In this document: positions 8,619 through 21,200 of the stretch, in pieces | How the letters are laid out: the number at the start of each line of letters is the position of its first letter | Position numbering within the stretch: the first letter of the stretch is position 1 | Notes under the pieces: generated by a model | The model's input: only the letters and a program-made list of their open reading frames with translations | Told to the model about the DNA's origin: nothing | Databases searched by the model: none | Origin: Lactiplantibacillus brownii | Lineage (GTDB): Bacteria > Bacillota > Bacilli > Lactobacillales > Lactobacillaceae | Reading direction: 5' to 3' | NCBI RefSeq assembly: GCF_031085375.1 | Contig: NZ_JAVCWF010000001.1 | Coordinates: 2,790,001-2,854,000, forward strand | DNA: 64,000 bases | Program-made: the position numbers and the translations under genes

Positions 8619-8666
8619 AAATGGCAGGTCAAAACTTGGAAGCTTCCGAGTCTTGACCTGCCATTT
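8619..8666. terminator. Bidirectional terminator
   Basis: Inverted repeat 8619-8632 with 8653-8666 (core AAATGGCAGGTCAA), extended by weaker pairs. It lies between the converging GGDEF and adhesin genes. Confidence 0.85.
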
Positions 8667-8686
8667 AATTTTAGTCTCGCTTTAAG

Positions 8687-11650
8687 CTAGCGTTTACGCC
8701 GATAACCTGCAAGGCCTAGTAGTGCTAACAAACTAACCCCCGCAACGGCTAACCACCCCGTTGCACGCTGTTCATCAGTTTGTGGCAACTGTCGTGTCGA
8801 ATTCGTTCTAGCCAGGTTATCAGGGTCTGTTGCCAGTACCGCCGTTGGTGTTTTAACCAACTGATTAGGTTGCTTCTGAACGGGACTTTGACCAGTTGTC
8901 ACGCCACCGTTGAGCTGATCATCAGCAACACCGGTCTGATTACCGCCATTATCTGGTTTAGTGACCTCGTTGTGATCCTCGCTATCATCAATAGTATCGC
9001 CATCACTATCGGTCTCGTTACCTTCATTACCGTTGTTATTACCGTTATTACCGTTATTGTCTTCATTACCATTATTATCGCCAGTGTTGTGATCGTTATC
9101 GTCACCATCATTGTTGTCGCCAGCGCCGTTATCCTCATCCCCGTCACCAGGTTCCTCTGGATCAGCGACCACTGTGACTAGCGCCGTGGCAGTCAAGACA
9201 TTGCCGGCAGCATCCGTATACTCATACGTAATTTTGGTTGTGCCAGCTTTAGTGGTGTCAACCGAACCGGTAACCTTTAGCTGGTCGATCGTGATCGGCT
9301 TGCCGTTGGCATCATGTGCAACCGTGATATTGTCGGCAGCCTTCCAAGTCGCCCCAATGGTTAATTGACTATCTTTAGTCGTTAGCGCTGCTTGACTCGT
9401 AACCACGTGGATCACGGCTTCAAAAGTCTGCGTATTACCTTCAGAATCCGTATAGACCAACTGAATCGTCTGGTCGCCAGGTTTAGTCAAATCTGGTTCT
9501 TGAACCACAGTGACCGTTAATCCGGCTAAGTCTGAAATAGGGTTACCATCAAAGTCCGTCGCCCCGGTGACATTATCTTGCCAAGTCCAAGTGGCTTTGG
9601 GCCCCGCGATGATTGTTATCGGTTGCGTCTCTAAAGCTGCCTTGGTTGCAACCACCGTTACCAGCGCCGTGGTGGTTACTTCATTGCCGTACTTATCAGT
9701 GTAACTCAGGGTTACCGTCTGCGGCCCAGCTGTCGTTAGATCCAAACCTGATGCCTTAACGGTTGCTAACTCGGCCGCAGTCAATGGCTCGCCATCGGCA
9801 TTCATTGATAAAGCCGTGTCGACCGCATCACTCGCCTGCCAGCTGGGATTAGTCCCCATTTTTACGGTCGTGGGCTGACCAACTAATTTGGCGGAACTAG
9901 CTGTCACCGTGACGATTGACGTGGCTTGCTTTTCAATCCCATTGGCATCCGTATAGGTCAGCACAACGGTATACGTCCGATTCGGAATCGTCGCATCGAT
10001 CGTCGTCACATTGGGATCACCGTTGATACTGGTGACTTTGACCAACTGATTCACATCGACCGTATTCAAATCCAAATTATTCCCGTCGCCATCAACAATT
10101 TTCGTCACACTATCTTTAGCAGACCAACTACTTTTAGGCCCTGCCACCAAAGTAACATCTTGTGCAGTGAGCGCCGCATTCGAAACGGGTGACCAAATAT
10201 AAGTTGTGGTAGCGTTTGGCACGGTTGTACCAGTGTAGAGCGCCACCAACTCACTACTCGTGTAGGCTGGATCAGTGGCCGTCGTTGCAGCTTGACTTTG
10301 CCAAGTTCCCGCTTGCGTAGGGACATTTGGTAAGTTCACCCCGGCGGCCAGGCGCGTGTTCGCACCTAGTGTCAACGACCGTAAGCTGGTCGTATTCGTG
10401 AACATGCCCATGAAGCTAGAAGCACCCGTCACATTGCGCAAATCCCAGCTTGAAAGATCCAACGTCTTCAACTGCTGATCATCAGCAAACAAATTCGCAA
10501 CCTGTCTCGTCGTGCTAGTGTCCCAACCCGACACGTTCAAAGATGTGAGATTGGTACAACTAAGGAACATCCCACCTAGTGACACATTCGCTCCGGCAGC
10601 AATCGACTGACCAACTTTCCAACCACTTAAATCTAAACTAGCAATTTTAAGATTACTGAACAAATTATCAAAAGCAGTCACGGCCTCTACCCGCCAATTT
10701 TCGATCGGCAGCTTGGTGCTATCAGTGACTGCATTGTCAGAAAATAGTGACGTCATATTAGTCACTTTACTTGTATCCCAACCGGCCACGCCTGAAAAGT
10801 CTGTGATCTTCGCATTGGTGAATAAATAGCTCATATTCGTTGCTTGGCTTGTATCTATTTTTTCTAAACCTTCAATACTGCTAATCTTTTTACTAAAAGT
10901 ACCACGTTGCGAGAAGACCGAGGAAAAGTTACTGCCGGCCTTGACGGGACCATCAATCACCACTTTAGTAATTGTCCCACGCTGATCGTACCAAGACTGG
11001 GTCGCGGCGGCCGTGATGTTGGCCACATTCCCCGCATGAATGGTCAAAAGCCCCGTATCATCAATCGTCCAGTCACTCCCACCATCAATCTGCAACGTTC
11101 CCTGAGAAACGACTGTCGACGCCGCAGCAGTCGGGGCCGCAACTGACCGTGCAGACTGATTAACTGCCGCTGCTTTAGTCTCAGTTGCTGACGCTGGTGT
11201 TGCTTGACTGGTCTTATCAACCGCTGGAGCTACTGACTCAGGCGTGCTCACAGTGGGTGCCGGGGTGCCTACTGGTTCAGCCACTGATGACGTTGCCGTT
11301 TTATCAGCCGTGGCTGACTGGGTCGCTGGCACCGAACTAGCAGGGCTTGCCGCTGATGGCGCCGTGACTGGTGTCTTAGGCTGCACCGAGTTAACAGCGC
11401 TTTCATTATTGGCTTCAACAGATGTCGGTGTAGTGCCAGACTTTAAAGTGACTTGCGACTGATTCAGTTTGCTTGCACTAACCGTTGCCTCATTGGTGAC
11501 CGGTATTTTAGTGGGTGCCGGGGTGGCTGTTGCAGCCTGACCAGCTAAAGTTCCCAAGTTAATTGTTGCCAATGCGATCCCTGCAGAAACCCAAAAGCGA
11601 CCCTTTTTATACATTTTAAAAGTTAGTTTTTCATTTTGACCATTTTTCAT
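8687..11650 (-). CDS. LPxTG-anchored surface protein, BspA-like LRR plus Ig-like repeats
   Basis: Cell-wall-anchored adhesin of 987 aa. In order: a KxYKxGKxW-type signal peptide (MYKKGRFWVSAGIA), a Thr/Ala/Ser-rich stalk (about 45-185), BspA-type leucine-rich repeats (about 215-430; repeated units such as LDLSSWDLRNVT), four Ig-like units of about 70-80 aa related to Big_3/DUF5011 (about 490-800), an Asp/Asn-rich linker (about 805-880), and the sortase motif LPQTDE with hydrophobic helix and RRKR tail. ATG at 11650 follows GGGGAG; the frame to 11665 lies upstream of that site. It is a smaller paralogue of the giant adhesin encoded upstream in the same orientation. BspA-type proteins bind host matrix or other cells; the ligand here is unknown. 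Confidence 0.9.
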   Translation of the reverse strand: MKNGQNEKLTFKMYKKGRFWVSAGIALATINLGTLAGQAATATPAPTKIPVTNEATVSASKLNQSQVTLKSGTTPTSVEANNESAVNSVQPKTPVTAPSAASPASSVPATQSATADKTATSSVAEPVGTPAPTVSTPESVAPAVDKTSQATPASATETKAAAVNQSARSVAAPTAAASTVVSQGTLQIDGGSDWTIDDTGLLTIHAGNVANITAAATQSWYDQRGTITKVVIDGPVKAGSNFSSVFSQRGTFSKKISSIEGLEKIDTSQATNMSYLFTNAKITDFSGVAGWDTSKVTNMTSLFSDNAVTDSTKLPIENWRVEAVTAFDNLFSNLKIASLDLSGWKVGQSIAAGANVSLGGMFLSCTNLTSLNVSGWDTSTTRQVANLFADDQQLKTLDLSSWDLRNVTGASSFMGMFTNTTSLRSLTLGANTRLAAGVNLPNVPTQAGTWQSQAATTATDPAYTSSELVALYTGTTVPNATTTYIWSPVSNAALTAQDVTLVAGPKSSWSAKDSVTKIVDGDGNNLDLNTVDVNQLVKVTSINGDPNVTTIDATIPNRTYTVVLTYTDANGIEKQATSIVTVTASSAKLVGQPTTVKMGTNPSWQASDAVDTALSMNADGEPLTAAELATVKASGLDLTTAGPQTVTLSYTDKYGNEVTTTALVTVVATKAALETQPITIIAGPKATWTWQDNVTGATDFDGNPISDLAGLTVTVVQEPDLTKPGDQTIQLVYTDSEGNTQTFEAVIHVVTSQAALTTKDSQLTIGATWKAADNITVAHDANGKPITIDQLKVTGSVDTTKAGTTKITYEYTDAAGNVLTATALVTVVADPEEPGDGDEDNGAGDNNDGDDNDHNTGDNNGNEDNNGNNGNNNGNEGNETDSDGDTIDDSEDHNEVTKPDNGGNQTGVADDQLNGGVTTGQSPVQKQPNQLVKTPTAVLATDPDNLARTNSTRQLPQTDEQRATGWLAVAGVSLLALLGLAGYRRKR

Positions 11651-11884
11651 GTGCGTTCTCCCCATTCAAATGACATGCAACCAACCACAACCCAATTAAG
11701 GCCTATTTACTCGAAGATAATATTAATCGCGTTCGATTAGTTTATTAATCAGCTAAATTAATAACCCTCATAAATAAATAAGCACCTCATCTATGACAAA
11801 TGTATCATAGATAACGTCAATAAACCAACAAACAAAAATAATATTTACCGATTTATCATTTAACCGATTTTCTAATGTATTTAC
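11651..11884 (-). promoter_or_regulatory. AT-rich upstream region of the smaller adhesin gene
   Basis: Strongly AT-rich sequence with several TTAATAA-like stretches and the ribosome-binding site GAATGGGGAG near 11660. It should hold the promoter, but I cannot choose one -10/-35 pair with confidence. No ORF is seen. Confidence 0.4.
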
Positions 11885-12237
11885 GGTATAAAACTAAAGG
11901 TTGAAAGACTCAAAAGCATCACAAATGTTGTAGTACCGGTAACCCATAATCCTAAAGTAGACTCACCTAAATTTAGCGCTCCGTCAGTCAAAATCGGTGT
12001 GCTGTGGGGGGACGGCGTTCTTTTGCCGGCCTTACACCACGGACGGTCCGGGAGATTTGCGGTTTTGGCAAAGTTTCCGGGCGAGGCTCAAGACGTTTCT
12101 ATGGCTTGAACCGGTCCCTCGTCCGCGTGTTATCGGCAACAACCGGAAGCGGCAGTAGTCGACTAGTTTTCATTACCGGATTGTTGACGTAGTGGTGCAG
12201 ACCGGCAATTTTTAACTTTCAACCTTTAGGTATAAAA
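11885..12237. mobile_element. MITE-like element with terminal inverted repeats and 9-bp target duplication
   Basis: The direct repeat GGTATAAAA occurs at 11885-11893 and 12229-12237. Immediately inside lie inverted repeats CTAAAGGTTGAAAG (11894-11907) and its complement (12216-12228/9). The body is about 335 bp, with no transposase ORF, and is GC-richer than its flanks. Its central part (about 12005-12190) folds into several stems: CGGACG with CGTCCG as closing pairs, GGCTCAAG with CTTGAACC, and ATTTGC with GCAAAG. This is the signature of a non-autonomous transposable element inserted between the two adhesin genes. The parent transposase is not in this window. Confidence 0.65.
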
Positions 12238-12252
12238 AATTAATTGGTGCGC

Positions 12253-12281
12253 AAAAAAGGATCGCTTCTCAGCGGTCCTTT
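12253..12281 (-). terminator. Terminator of the giant adhesin gene
   Basis: Minus-strand stem AAAGGACCGCT with AGCGATCCTTT (one mismatch), loop GAGA, followed by a T-run. It lies 12 bases beyond the stop. Confidence 0.8.
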
Positions 12282-12292
12282 ACACTTCATTG

Positions 12293-15200
12293 CTAATTAT
12301 GACGCCGTTTCCGACCGATGCCAACCAATCCCGTTAAACCGCTCAAGGCTAACAAGACCACACCGAACCTTTGCTTAGATTTAGTAGTCACTTCATTGGT
12401 CTGCGGTAAAGTGATTCCCGCCTTTGAAAGTGAAACTGGCTTGCCATTAATTGCGGTAGTTGCAGCCAACGGTTTCATTACCGTTGAGACGGCTCTCGGC
12501 TTCGTCACTGGATTAGTCACTTTTTGATTAGCCGTCACTGCATTCTGACTAGGCTTTATCACTGGCTTAATCGGTTTCGTTGGAGTAACAGGTTTCACCG
12601 GCTGATCAGGTTTAATGACGGCTCCTGTACCCGAATTGCCAGTATTCTCGTTACCCGTACCCGGCTGAATTGCCGCGACAACCGTAATATTGGCTGTGGC
12701 CGTATAAACGTTTCCCGCGACATCTGTATACCGATACATTACTGGATAGACCCCAGCTTGAGCCATATTGACCGCCCCAGTGACTGCTAGTTGAGCCATT
12801 GTCACTGGCTGACCATTGCTGTCCTTAGCAACCAAGACATTGTCAGCTGGTTGCCAAGTTTCACCTACTGACAATTTGCTATCCTGAATTTGGAGATCTG
12901 CTTGACTGGTAACAACAGTGATGACGGCATTAGTCGTTACTGTGTTTCCCTGCTGATCAGTATAAAGATACTTGATATGATATTGCCCAGCTGTCGTCAA
13001 GTCAACATTGCCAGAAACAACGACAGTCGTGCCGTTTTTTTGTAAATAGCTTGCCAAAATAGATTCATTCTTAGCGATAATCAAATTGACATTATCTTTT
13101 AAAACTATCTCAGAAGCTTGGATTGTCTGACCATTCGCAGTAACGACACTGACTAAGTTATCCTGCGATTCCCAATGAGTGCTTGGGCCTGCAATCACTG
13201 TCTTACCAACGACATTGACCTTTGCTTGTGTCGCAACAACATGCACAGTAATCTCTTTTGACCGTTCGTTGCCACAACTATCCACAAAATAGTACCGAAT
13301 CTGATAATCATTTGGTATGCCGGTATTCACTGTACCAGCAACTTGAACATTAATAACAGCTAACTGATTCCCTTCAGCGTCAGTAGCGCTCACAAAGTTA
13401 TCCGCAGCATGCCACGCTGTCTTCGGTCCAGCAATCAAATCACTATCTTTAACTTGTAAAGTCGCTTGTGTGGCTTTAACCACAATGATGACTGACTTCA
13501 CAATCAAATTACCTGCAACGTCAGTATAACTATAAGTCACTGGATAATTATTCGCCTTTGTTGGATCAACAACGCCATTAACCGCCAACTGATCAAGTGT
13601 CAAAGTGTTACCATCGGCATCTTGAGCCGTTGAAAAGCTATCAGCAGGCGTCCATTTTGCACTAGGACCAGCAACTAATGCCACATTATGGGCATCAATG
13701 ACTGCTTTTGTTTTCTTGACAACGACTGTCGCAGTTTGATAAAACTCATTACCCGCAGCGTCTACATAACTGTAGGTTACTTGATAATAACCAGTCTTAG
13801 TGAGATCGGCGTAGCCATCAACTTTCACATCAGTGACTCTTAATTGATTCCCCTCATCATCTGTAGCGCTTACAAAATCATCGGCGGCAGACCACGTCGT
13901 TTTTGGCCCAAGTATTAAGTTGCTAGATTTAACGTTTAAACTAGCTTTGCTGTTCTTAACCAAGATAGTCGCATGTGCTTCATGGACATTGCCGACACTA
14001 TCTGTGTAGCTGTATGTCACAGTATTCTTTCCGGCTTGGGTTAAGTCAACCGTTCCTACGACCTTAACATCTGTAGCTTTCAATTTATTACCTTCAGCAT
14101 CAGTGGCACTGACAAAATTGTCGGTTGCATCCCAGGTCATTTTTGGTCCAAGTATTAAGTTGCTAGGTTTAACGTATAAACTAGCTTTGCTGTTCTTAAC
14201 CAAGATAGTCGCGTACGCTTCACGAACATTGCCAGCACTATCTGTGTAACTATACGTCACAGTATTACTACCTGCTTTAGTTAGATCAACAATTCCTATG
14301 GTTTTGACGTCAGCAACGTCCAATTTATTTCCTTCAGCATCAGTGGCACTGACAAAATTGTCGGCCACACGCCAGTCTGTCTTGGGTCCTGCAATTAACT
14401 CACTAGATTTAACATTTAAGCTAGCTTGACTTGCCTTAACCACGATGTTCGCATACGCTTCGTGGCTGTTGCCAACACTATCCGTGTAACTGTATGTCAC
14501 AGTATTACTACCTGCTTTAGTTAGATCAACCGTTCCCACGACTTTAACATCCATAACGTTTAAATTATTACCGACAGCGTCAGTCGCACTTACAAAGTTA
14601 TCCGCAGTATCCCAAGTCGTCTTCGGACCAATAATTAAGTTGCTGTTCATAACATGTAGACTAATTTTAGAACGCTTAACAACTACAACAATTTGCTTTT
14701 CAAGTATATTACCGGCACTATCTTCATAACTGTAAATAATTGTATAGTTGCCAGCTTGCGTTGGTTTCGCGGTACCAGTGACCTTGATAGCCTTTACATT
14801 CAAATCATTACCAGCAGCATCAGTCGCACTTGTAAAGTTATCCGCAACATCCCAGGTCGTCTTTGGACCGGCAATTAATTCACTAGATTTAGCCTTTAAA
14901 CTAGCTTGACTATCTTTTACCGTAATCACCGCTGCCTGCTGATAGACATTTCCGGCACTATCTGTGTAGACATACATCACAGTATTGCTACCAACTTGAG
15001 TTAAGTCCACTGTTCCCACGACTTTAACAGCAGTAATCTTTAAATCATTACCTTCAGCATCAGTGGCACTTACGAAGTTATCAGCCACATGCCAGGTCGT
15101 TTTTGGACCAAGGATTAGCTCACTAGGTTTAACCTTTAAACTAGCTTGGCTGGCCTTGACTAAAATGATTGCATCCGCTTCATAGATATTTCCGGCACTA

Positions 15201-18200
15201 TCTGTATAACTGTACGTCACAGTATTACTACCTGCTTTGGTTAGATCAACGGTTCCCATGGTCTTAACATTAATAACTTTTAATTCGTTTCCTTCAGCAT
15301 CCGTGGCGCTTACGAAGTTATCAGCCACATCCCAGGTCGTCTTTGGACCAAGGATTAAGTCGCTGGATTTAGCATTTAGACTAGCTTGGCTGTCTTTTAC
15401 CATTATCACTGCTACTTGCTGATACATATTTCCGGCACTATCTGTATAGCCATACATCACAGTATTACTGCCCGCTTTAGTCGGATCGACCGTTCCCACG
15501 ACCTTAACATCAGTAACCTTTAAACTATTACCGGCAGCGTCAGTCGCACTCACAAAATTATTGGCTTTAGTCCATTCAACATTCGGTCCAGCAATTATCT
15601 CACTAGATTTAACCTTTAAACTAGCTTGACTCGTCTTAACCATGATGATCGCATTCGCTTCACGGACATTGCCAACACTATCTGTATAACTATATGTCAC
15701 AGTATTACTACCTGCTTTAGTTAAGTTCACTGTTCCCATAACCTTAACATCAATAGCAACTAGTTTTCCTCCTTCAGCATCCGTGGCACTTACGAAGTTA
15801 TCAGCCACATCCCAGGTCGTCTTTGGACCAAGTATTAACTCACTGGATTTAACACTTAGACTAGCTTGACTGGCCTTGACTACAATGTTCGCAATTGCTT
15901 CATAGACATTTCCGGCACTATCTGTATAACTGTACGTCACAGTATTACTACCAGTTTTAGTTAAGTTCACTGTTCCAGCAACTTTAACATCAGTAGCAAC
16001 TAGTTTCACTCCTTCTGCGTCAGTAGCGCTTACAAAGTTATCCGCAGCATCCCAAGTCGTTTTTGGACCAAGGATTAATTTACTGGACTTAACACTTAAA
16101 CTAGCTTCACTAGCTTTAACCACGATAATTGCATTTGCTTCATAGATATTTCCGACACTATCTGTATAACTGTACATTACAGTATTACTACCTGCTTTAG
16201 TTAAGTCCACTGTTCCCAAGACTTTAACATCAGTAACAGCTAGTTTCCCTCCTACAGCATCAGTAGCACTTACGAAGTTATCCGCAGCGTCCCAGGTCGT
16301 TTTTGGGCCAATAGTTAAACTGCTATCCTTAACATTTAGACTAGCTTGGCTGGCCTTAACTAAAATGACTGCGTCCGCTTCATAGACATTTCCGGCACTG
16401 TCTGTATAACTGTATGTCACAGTATTACTACCTGCTCCGGTTAGATCAACAGTTCCTGCGACCTTAACATCAGCAACCTTTAAATCGTTACCTTCAGCAT
16501 CCATGGCACTTACAAAGTTATCAGCCACATGCCAGGTCATTTTTGGACCAATAATTAAGTCACTAGATTTAACCTTTAAACTAGCTTGACTGGCCTTAAC
16601 CGCGATAATCGCATTTGCTTCATAGGTATTCCCGGCACTATCTGCATAACTGTATGTTACAGTATTACTACCAATTTTAGTTAAGTTCACTGTTCCAGCG
16701 ACTTTAACATCAGTAGCAGCTAGTTTCCCTCCTACAGCGTCAGTCGCACTTACGAAGTTATCAACCACATGCCAGGTTGTTTTTGGACCAATAATTAAAC
16801 TGCTATCCTTAACATTTAAACTTGCTTGGCTGGCCTTAACTAAAATGACTGCATCCGTTTCATAGACATTTCCGGCACTATCTTCATAACTATACGTTAC
16901 AGTATTACTACCTGCTCCAGTTAGATCAACAGTTCCTGCAACCTTAACATCAGTAACCTTTAAATCGTTGCCTTCAGCGTCAGTGGCACTTACGAAGTTA
17001 TCCGTAACATCCCAGGTCGTTTTTGGACCAATAATTAAGTCACTAGATTTAACCTTTAAACTAGCTTGACTGGCTTTAACCACGATAATCGCATTTGCTT
17101 CATAGGTATTACCGGCACTATCTTCATAACTGTACATTACAGTATTACTACCAACTTTAGTTAGATCAGCCGTTCCCACGACTTTAACATCAGCAACCTT
17201 TAAATCGTTGCCTTCAGCGTCAGTGGCACTCACGAAGTTATCAGCTGCATCCCAGGTCGTTTTTGGACCAATAATTAAGTCACTGGATTTAGCCTTTAAA
17301 CTGGCTTTGCTGGCCTTGACTAAAACGACTGAATCCGCTTCATAGACATTTCCGGCACTATCTTCATAACTGTACGTTACAGTATCACTACCAACTTTAG
17401 TTAGATCAGCCGTTCCCACGACTTTAACACCAGTAACTTTTAAATCGTTACCTTCAGCATCCGTGGCACTTACAAGGTTATCAGCCACATTCCAGGTCGT
17501 TTTTGGGCCAAGGATTAAACTGCTATCCTTAACATTTAGACTAGCCTGGCTGGCCTTAACCACAATAATCGCATTTGCTTCATAGGTATTCCCGGCACTA
17601 TCTGCATAACTGTACGTTACAGTATTACTACCAATTTTAGTTAAATCAACTGTTCCAGCAACTTTAACATCAGCAGCAACTAGTTTCACTCCTTCAGCGT
17701 CAGTGGCACTTACAAAGTTATCCGCAGCATCCCAGGTCGTTTTTGGACCAAGGATTAACTCACTGGATTTAGCATTTAAACTAGCTTGACTGACTTTGAC
17801 TACAATAATCGCATTTGCTTTATAGGTATTCCCGGCACTATCTGTATAACTGTACGTCACAGTATTACTACCAATTTTAGTTAAGTTCACTGTTCCAGCA
17901 ACTTTAACATCAGCAGCAACTAGTTTTTCTCCTTCAGCGTCAGTAGCACTTACAAAGTTATCCGCAGCATCCCAGGTCGTCTTTGGGCCAAGGATCAACT
18001 CACTGGATTTAGCATTTAAACTAGCTTGACTGGCTTTGACTACGATAATCGCATTTGCTTCATAGGTATTACCGGCACTATCTTCATAACTGTACGTTAC
18101 AGTATTACTACCAATTTTAGTTAAGTTCACTGTTCCAGCGACCTTAACATCAGCAACTTTTAATTCGTTTCCTTCAGCGTCAGTGGCACTTACAAGGTTA

Positions 18201-21200
18201 TCAGCTGCATCCCAGGTCGTTTTTGGACCAATAATTAAGTCACTAGATTTAACTTTTAAACTAGCTTGACTGGCCTTAACCAAGATAATCGCATTTGCTT
18301 CATAAGTATTCCCGGCACTATCTGTATAACTGTACGTCACAGTATTACTACCAATTTTAGTTAAGTTCACTGTTCCAGCGACCTTAACATCAGCAACTTT
18401 TAATTCGTTTCCTTCAGCGTCAGTCGCACTTACAAAGTTATCCGCAGCATCCCAGGTCGTTTTTGGGCCAAGGATTAAACTGCTATCCTTAACATTTAGA
18501 CTAGCCTGGCTGGCCCTAACCACAATAATCGCATGTGCTTCATAGGTATTCCCGGCGCTATCTTCATAACTGTACGTTACAGTATTACTACCAATTTTAG
18601 TTAAATCCACCGTTCCAGCAACTTTAACATCAGTAACAGCTAGTTTCACTCCTTCAGCGTCAGTCGTACTTACGAAGTTATCAACAACATCCCATGTCGT
18701 TTTTGGACCAAGGATCAACTCACTGGATTTAACTTTTAAACTAGCTTGACTTGCCTTAACTAAAATGATTGCATCCGCTTCATAGCCATTTCCAGCACTA
18801 TCTGTATAACTGTACGTCACAGTATTACTACCTGCTCTGGTTAGATCAACAGTTCCCGCGACCTTAACATCAGCAACTTTTAATTCGTTTCCTTCAGCAT
18901 CCATGGCACTTACAAAGTTATCCGCAGCATCCCAGGTTGTCTTTGGACCAAGGGTTAACCCACTGGATTTAGCATTTAAACTTGCTTGACTGGCCTTGAC
19001 TACAATGTTTTCCTTTGCTTCATAGACATTTCCGGCACTATCCGTACAGCTATATGTCACAGTATTACTGCCCACTTTAGTCCGATCGACCGTTCCAGCG
19101 ACCTTAACATCAGTAACCTTTAAACTATTACCGGCAGCGTCAGTCGCACTTACAAAGTTATCCGCAGCATCCCAGGTTGTCTTTGGACCAAGGATTAACT
19201 CACTGGATTTGGCATTTAGACTAGCTTGAGTCTTCATTACATGGACGGCAATATTGCTGATATGTTCAACACCTATACCATCCGTATACGTGACCTTAAC
19301 CGTTTGATCACCAACCGTTAGTAAATTCAATTGACTCATATCAGCTACTAACTTGGCATCCTTAAACACCACATTTTTCCCGTTGACGTCTGTGAGATTA
19401 ATAACAGCCGCTTGCAGGTCAAAATTAGCTGTCGGACCAGCCACGATTGTTACCGGTTTGGTTGCAATCATCGCTTGATTTTCAACTACGTGGACCGTCA
19501 CGACATACCGGTGGGCAACGCCAACGCTATCTGTATAAGTTAACGTAATCGGATAATCACCCACGGTCGTTAAATCAGGCTGATCACTAGCTATCAAATT
19601 GAGCCCTGTCAAATCAGTAACTGTTTTGCCAGCTGCATCCGTAGCTGTCACGATTGGACTCAACTTATCCCAGCCCGTTTGCTGGCCAAGAACAATGGTT
19701 TGGTTAGTAACTGTTAAACTTGCCCGACTTTCCAAAACATGCACAATCGCAGTCGCTTGTTGCGTGTAGCCATAAGTGTCTGTAAATGCGAAAACCACAG
19801 TATAATCTCGATCACCAAGTCCTGGCGTATGAACATCAATTCTGTGAATATCCGCATCACCATTCACACTAAAGATTGTGACCCATGGACTGATGTTATC
19901 ATTGAGCAACAAATCAGTTGTGCCATCACCATCAATTAATTTAGTTAAGCTTTCTTTCCGACCCCAACTTTCATTTGGCCCAGCAATAAAGGTCAAATCT
20001 TTCGTTTCAATGCTTGACCGTACTGCTGGCGACCAAACATAGGTTATCGTACCAGTAGGAATGTTGCTATTAAAATTGCTATACAAATTCATCAATTCAT
20101 CGCTTGTATAAGTTGTCTCACTAGTTGTGTTTTTCCAAGTGTGTTCAGGAGTTGGTACGGCTGGTAATTCAGAATCAGAATATATATCTAGTGCTTTCAT
20201 ATAAAACATTAAACGCATATTTTCACTCAAAGTCAGAGACCTTAAATTCGTATCACCAGAAAATAAATCACCACTATATTTGAAATCCCGTAAATCCCAA
20301 CCAGACATATCTAGAGATTGTAATTGAACAGCATCTTCAAATAAGTATGCAACTTGGGTGGCATGCGTCATATTCCAACCAGAGACATTCAATGATTTCA
20401 TCTTTGGTTCAGTCAAAAACATCCCACCAAAAGTAGTATTCTGACCTCCAACGCCAACGTTCCAATTGCTTAAGTCTAGGCTCTGTATATTGGTACTGCT
20501 GAACATATTATTAAAAGTCTCAACTTTGCCAACATTCCAATGTTCAACTGGCAAATTACTACTGTCAATTACCGGATTAGCAGCAAACATCGAATTCATA
20601 TCAGTCACATTGCTAGTGTCCCAATCCTTTATGCCAGAGAGATCAGCAACTTTATCACCACAAAACAGAAAACCTAAATCTGTTGTTTTCGAAACATCCA
20701 AGTTTTCTAACCCATCAATTTCCGTTAAATCATCATCAGCAGGTAATTTAAAAAACATATGCGTAATAGAGTCTCCAGCAATGACATTGGGGGCAATAAT
20801 CACTTTTGTGATACGTGACCGCAGACTAGAATCTTCCCACGGAACACCAACGGTCCCCAAAGTCCCTGTTCCAATAGTTAGAACACCGTCACTGGTCACA
20901 CACCAAGCACTCGTTCCCCAAGTACTACTACCAAGCACTGTCACATCGTTGGACTTTACTAGGTTAGCTCGTGATAGTTTGTTATCTTGAACCGCGGCAG
21001 CACCCAGTGCATCGTTTGTTAATTGTTGCCGGTTGGTCACTGTTGCTTGTTGTATTAATTGACTGTTGCTATCAGTTTCTGTCTTTGCGAGGTTGGCAAC
21101 AGTTTCAACTGCAGCACCCGTTGCGTCTGCAGTATCGTTAGCTTTGGTTAGAGGTACGTTGGAATCTGCAGTAGTTGTAGTGTTACTTTTGGCAGATGTG

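Noticed and set aside
8780-9368. Open frames on the plus strand across the Asp/Asn-rich linker region
   Set aside because: They are antisense shadows of a biased-composition coding region, with no ribosome-binding sites.
12004-12192. A 62-aa plus-strand frame inside the MITE-like element
   Set aside because: It has no ribosome-binding site, lies across predicted stems, and does not look like a transposase.
13709-19228. Regular 240-bp periodicity that could suggest a CRISPR or satellite array
   Set aside because: The unit is exactly 80 codons in an unbroken reading frame with Ig-like hallmarks. There are no unique spacers between short repeats.
20466-20990. A 174-aa plus-strand frame within the giant adhesin gene
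   Set aside because: Antisense to the LRR coding region, where repeated composition keeps the opposite frame open. No start signal.
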